The notes below the pieces were generated by a model. The model had not been told where the DNA came from. It searched no databases and was given only the letters and a program-made list of their open reading frames with translations. Shown piece after piece: positions 5,528-8,068 of a stretch of 8,068 nt of DNA. Source of the stretch: a bacterium UBP2_UBA4780. GTDB lineage: Bacteria; Edwardsbacteria; AC1; EtOH8. Numbering within the stretch: the first letter of the stretch is position 1; each line of letters starts with the position of its first letter. Made by a program: the position numbers and the translations under genes. The stretch lies in NCBI GenBank assembly GCA_002403115.1, contig DHHE01000202.1, forward strand, positions 1 through 8,068, given 5' to 3'.

Positions 5528-6628
5528 ATGGAGAAAAAGACGCCATTCCACCACCGGCACGAGGCCGCCGGGGGCAAGATCGTGCCCTTCGCCGGCTTTC
5601 TGATGCCGGTCCAGTACAAAGGGATCATCGAGGAGCACCGTCACGTCCGCGCCAAGGCCGGCCTGTTCGACGTCTCCCACATGGGCGAGATAGAGGTCCG
5701 GGGACCGGACGCCCTCAGGTTCGTCTCCCACGCCACGGTCAACGACCCGGCGGCCCTGGCAGTGGACCAGATTCAGTACTCGGCCATGTGCTACCCCGAC
5801 GGGGGCATCGTGGACGACCTCCTGGTCTACCGCTTTCCCGAGCACCTCTTCCTGGTGGTCAACGCCTCCAACGTGGACAAGGACTTCGCCTGGCTTAATG
5901 AACAGGCCAGGGGCTTCGACGTCAAGCTGGAGAACACAAGCGACCGGGTGGCCCAGCTGGCCCTGCAGGGGCCGCAGGCCGAACCTCTGCTCCACAAGAT
6001 CTGCGACCTGAAGCTGGCCGACATGAAGTTCTACTGGTTCAAGGTGGGCAGGGTGGACGGGGTGGAGATGATCGTCTCCCGCACCGGCTACACCGGCGAG
6101 GACGGGTTCGAGCTCTACTTCGACGTGAAACACGCCGACCAGATCTGGGAAGCTTTGTTCAAGGCGGGCAAGGATCATGACCTACAGCCCATCGGTTTGG
6201 GCGCCAGGGATTCGCTGCGGCTGGAGATGAAATACTGCCTCTACGGCAACGACATCGACCGGACCACCACCCCGCTGGAGGCCGGCCTGGGCTGGATCAC
6301 CAAGCTCAAGAAGACCGACGACTTCAACGGGAAATCGGTGATGATGAAACAAAAAGCCGAGGGGCTGAAGCGAAAGCTGATCGGCTTCGAGGTGGAGGGC
6401 AACGCCTTCCCCCGCCAGCACTACAAGGTTAAGAAAGACGGGGCGGAGATCGGCGAGGTGACCAGCGGGGTGTTCTCCCCGTCGCTGTCCAAGGGCATCG
6501 GCATGGCCTACGTCAAGGCCGAGTACTCCAAAACGGGCGATGCCTTCGAGGTGGAGATCCGGGGCAAGGGGGTGCCGGCCAGGGTGGTGGAGACGCCGTT
6601 CTGGAAGCAGGGCTCGATCAAAAAATAA
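5528..6628 (+). CDS. gcvT: Glycine cleavage system T-protein (aminomethyltransferase)
   Basis: GcvT transfers the methylene carbon from the aminomethyl-lipoyl arm of H-protein to tetrahydrofolate, releasing ammonia and 5,10-methylene-tetrahydrofolate in the cytoplasm. From ATG 5528 it has 366 residues, the usual length. Visible family motifs are FDVSHMGEI (47-55), PDGGIVDDLLVY (90-101), whose Asp96/Asp97 pair holds the catalytic aspartate, NASNVDKDF (112-120), and RTGYTGEDGFELY (185-197). GLGARDSLRLE (223-233) and TPLEAGLGW (248-256) follow, and the C-terminal VTSGVFSPSLSKGIGMAYV (311-329) forms part of the barrel domain. The gene sits 23 bases after the receiver gene. gcvH is the next gcv gene, but an AT-rich lipoprotein gene intervenes. 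Base composition is typical of the high-GC background right up to the TAA at 6626-6628, where it drops sharply. Confidence 0.97.
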   Translation: MEKKTPFHHRHEAAGGKIVPFAGFLMPVQYKGIIEEHRHVRAKAGLFDVSHMGEIEVRGPDALRFVSHATVNDPAALAVDQIQYSAMCYPDGGIVDDLLVYRFPEHLFLVVNASNVDKDFAWLNEQARGFDVKLENTSDRVAQLALQGPQAEPLLHKICDLKLADMKFYWFKVGRVDGVEMIVSRTGYTGEDGFELYFDVKHADQIWEALFKAGKDHDLQPIGLGARDSLRLEMKYCLYGNDIDRTTTPLEAGLGWITKLKKTDDFNGKSVMMKQKAEGLKRKLIGFEVEGNAFPRQHYKVKKDGAEIGEVTSGVFSPSLSKGIGMAYVKAEYSKTGDAFEVEIRGKGVPARVVETPFWKQGSIKK

Positions 6629-7767
6629 CCTGATAAAAAAGTTACCCTCAATTTATGTGGGAGAGTGCGGTTGCATGAGTAGTTTAAAACTTATTGTTTT
6701 ATCTTGTTTATTATTGGTTGGTTGTAGCTCCAAACCGAGACAACCGAGTCCCAAAATTCCGAATGAAATTAAAGTCAATACAGTCGGTTTGAAGAAAAAA
6801 CTAATATTCAACGATTGTGTTAGAGGGACTATAAAAAATATTCAAAAAATTGAATGGAGAGGCAACAACTATTTTGCTGTAATTGGGCAAACCGGGGTGT
6901 GGTTTTTATCGCCAATAGAATATCAAGTAACTAGAAAAATCGAATATACAGACGCTAAGGGGGAAACCATATGGTTTGGTTTATCACCTTATTTAATTGA
7001 TCTTGATAATGATGGGGAATTTGAAATTGCTCAAAGAGGTGGCGGGTATGGTGTTATCGGTCTGTTGGACAATACGGGGAAAAGGATTTGGGAGTTCAAA
7101 CCTAATTTACTTGTGCACCCATATAAAATGGCAGTCGAAGATTTAAATAATGACAAGGATTATGAATTTTATGTTGCCGATGACGGTTATTTATATTGTT
7201 TAAACGAAAGTTGTAAAGTTGTTTGGAAAAAACCTGGTCGCTATTCGGACATTCACCCAATAACATTAAATGGCAAACGACTTGTGATTACTTCATCAAA
7301 AGATACGTTTAAAATATGGGATATAAATGGCAATCAAATTCAAAAAATACGTGTTAATGCATGGATATTAGAATTTGACGTTATTGATAATGCCGGGGAA
7401 ACGTTCTTAATACGCGTCAATGATGACAAGCTAAAAATATTTAATTTAACCGGTATTAAACTATTTGAAGACGAACTGCCTTTTGGATTGGGTTATCATG
7501 GGCCACAAGGTATTATTATTGATTCTAAGAATAGTAAGAAAAAATTGTTGGCCGTTGTAACTCGATCCTCGACCGCAACCGGGAAAGCATTACTTAACAT
7601 TTATGATGTTTCTGAATGGAAACTGGTATATCAAGAAGTGCTGGAGACAACAGAAGGTATTAATAGTAACAATGGTAGATTATTATTGGGGGATGGTAAG
7701 GAAAAGTTGTGGGAATATTATTTTTAATTTAAATAGTAGTAAACTTAAAACAATAAAATATACAAAT
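6629..7767 (+). other. AT-rich island between gcvT and gcvH, probably acquired
   Basis: Composition falls abruptly at the gcvT stop and recovers at the gcvH ribosome-binding site. Hand counts of two sample 60-base lines give 18/60 (6781-6840) and 19/60 (7501-7560) G+C, against 45/60 in gcvT at 5701-5760. The island holds one lipoprotein gene and AT-rich flanks of about 46 and 40 bases. TGAT occurs at both edges (6631-6634 and 7767-7770), which could be a short target duplication or chance. No transposase, integrase or terminal inverted repeats were seen. Confidence 0.7.
6675..7727 (+). CDS. Lipoprotein with FG-GAP/VCBS-like repeat motifs, function unknown
   Basis: The product has 350 residues. 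Residues 1-16 form a lipoprotein signal peptide with a canonical lipobox, LLVGC, so Cys17 should be lipidated and the protein membrane-anchored. DLDNDGEFE (109-117) and DLNNDKDYE (156-164) are calcium-loop-like motifs of FG-GAP/VCBS repeats. Each is followed by a strand pair of the type 'LLDNTGKRIWEF' and 'YCLNESCKVVWKK', and 'IWDINGNQIQKI' and 'IFNLTGIKLFEDEL' recur later. This spacing suggests a beta-propeller domain. The ATG at 6675 is chosen for the signal peptide; a weak GGGAG (6659-6663) lies 11 bases upstream. Codons favour A/T in the third position, unlike every neighbour, which points to recent acquisition. FG-GAP propellers often bind ligands or surfaces, but no specific function can be assigned. 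It is in the same orientation as the gcv genes and could be read through from gcvT. Confidence 0.82.
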   Translation: MSSLKLIVLSCLLLVGCSSKPRQPSPKIPNEIKVNTVGLKKKLIFNDCVRGTIKNIQKIEWRGNNYFAVIGQTGVWFLSPIEYQVTRKIEYTDAKGETIWFGLSPYLIDLDNDGEFEIAQRGGGYGVIGLLDNTGKRIWEFKPNLLVHPYKMAVEDLNNDKDYEFYVADDGYLYCLNESCKVVWKKPGRYSDIHPITLNGKRLVITSSKDTFKIWDINGNQIQKIRVNAWILEFDVIDNAGETFLIRVNDDKLKIFNLTGIKLFEDELPFGLGYHGPQGIIIDSKNSKKKLLAVVTRSSTATGKALLNIYDVSEWKLVYQEVLETTEGINSNNGRLLLGDGKEKLWEYYF

Positions 7768-7771
7768 GATT

Positions 7772-7777
7772 GGAGGG
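7772..7777 (+). promoter_or_regulatory. Shine-Dalgarno site of gcvH
   Basis: GGAGGG lies four bases before ATG 7782. The 10-base stretch GATTGGAGGG (7768-7777) also occurs exactly in the gcvT leader at 5508-5517, suggesting that this is the native gcv leader and that the AT-rich island ends just before it. Confidence 0.8.
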
Positions 7778-7781
7778 ACCA

Positions 7782-8068
7782 ATGAACATTCCCAAGGACC
7801 TCAAATATTCCACCAGCCACGAGTGGCTCAGGGTCGAGGGCGACACCGGCACCATGGGCATCACCGATTTCGCCCAGGGCGAGCTGGGCGACATCGTCTT
7901 CGTGGAGCTGCCAAAGGTCGGGTCCAAGGTGGAAAAGGGCAAGCCCATGGGTACGGTGGAGGCGGTCAAGGCCGTCTCCGATCTCAACGCGCCGGCCTCG
8001 GGCGAGGTGGAGGCGGTCAACGTCGAGCTGGAGAAGGCGCCGGACTCGGTGAACAAGGACTGCTACGG
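7782..8068 (+). CDS. gcvH: Glycine cleavage system H-protein, N-terminal part (runs off window)
   Basis: GcvH is the lipoyl carrier that shuttles the aminomethyl group of glycine between the P-, T- and L-proteins of the glycine cleavage system. Ninety-five residues are visible before the window ends; the family is usually about 125-130 long. The N-terminal YSTSHEWLRV (9-18), GITDFAQGELGDIVFVELP (26-44) and the lipoylation loop VEAVKAVSDLNAP (59-71) are all present, with Lys63 as the expected lipoyl-lysine. The C-terminal helix with its glycine-rich end lies beyond base 8068. High GC content returns immediately at the start codon. In the usual arrangement it would follow gcvT closely and be followed by the gcvP subunit genes; here a foreign-looking lipoprotein gene separates it from gcvT. 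Confidence 0.97.
   Translation, partial: MNIPKDLKYSTSHEWLRVEGDTGTMGITDFAQGELGDIVFVELPKVGSKVEKGKPMGTVEAVKAVSDLNAPASGEVEAVNVELEKAPDSVNKDCY

Noticed and set aside
5441..6178. 245-codon minus-strand open frame opposite gcvT
   Set aside because: It is fully explained as the complement of conserved GcvT sequence.
7603..7785. 60-codon open frame overlapping the end of the lipoprotein gene
   Set aside because: It is mostly inside the lipoprotein gene in another frame, has no Shine-Dalgarno, and shows no family resemblance. A frameshifted lipoprotein tail is possible, but nothing supports it.

Overview
This window looks like ordinary chromosome from a high-GC bacterium, with one clearly foreign-looking gene in it. 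All seven supported genes are on the plus strand. Most of the window is very GC-rich, with third codon positions dominated by G and C. The signal peptides, a lipoprotein, a periplasmic PBP4-type peptidase and a PorV/PorQ-like beta-barrel candidate suggest a diderm (Gram-negative-type) cell. The OmpA/PorV-style flavour hints at the Bacteroidetes/FCB side or a related candidate phylum. That placement is a guess, since no rRNA or marker protein is present.

Layout. Bases 1-699 hold the C-terminal two thirds of a 6-phosphofructokinase. Bases 700-836 are a decayed-looking spacer with hairpin potential. A putative outer-membrane beta-barrel protein follows (837-1895), then an AT-rich leader with a perfect inverted repeat and glucose-6-phosphate isomerase (2000-3403). 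Spacer 3404-3547 carries three short tandem octamers and three small hairpins, two of them directly abutting. A D-Ala-D-Ala carboxypeptidase of the PBP4/S13 family covers 3548-5056. A short regulatory region (5057-5141) has a near-consensus promoter overlapped by palindromes. It drives a stand-alone CheY-like receiver (5142-5504), followed after 23 bases by gcvT (5528-6628). An AT-rich lipoprotein gene with FG-GAP/VCBS-like motifs (6675-7727) separates gcvT from gcvH, which starts at 7782 and runs off the window.

How the genes fit together. pfk and pgi are two upper-glycolysis steps, with a surface-protein gene between them. dacB belongs to cell-wall remodelling. gcvT and gcvH encode two components of the glycine cleavage system, which moves the aminomethyl group of glycine from the lipoylated H-protein to tetrahydrofolate. 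A receiver-only response regulator appears to be transcribed with gcvT, which is not usual for this pathway.

The most notable points are the AT-rich lipoprotein gene wedged inside the gcv operon with abrupt composition borders, and the cheY-gcvT promoter, which appears to give a leader of only about 8 bases under overlapping palindromes. I see no transposase, CRISPR array, tRNA or rRNA, and nothing that I can defend as a wholly new system.
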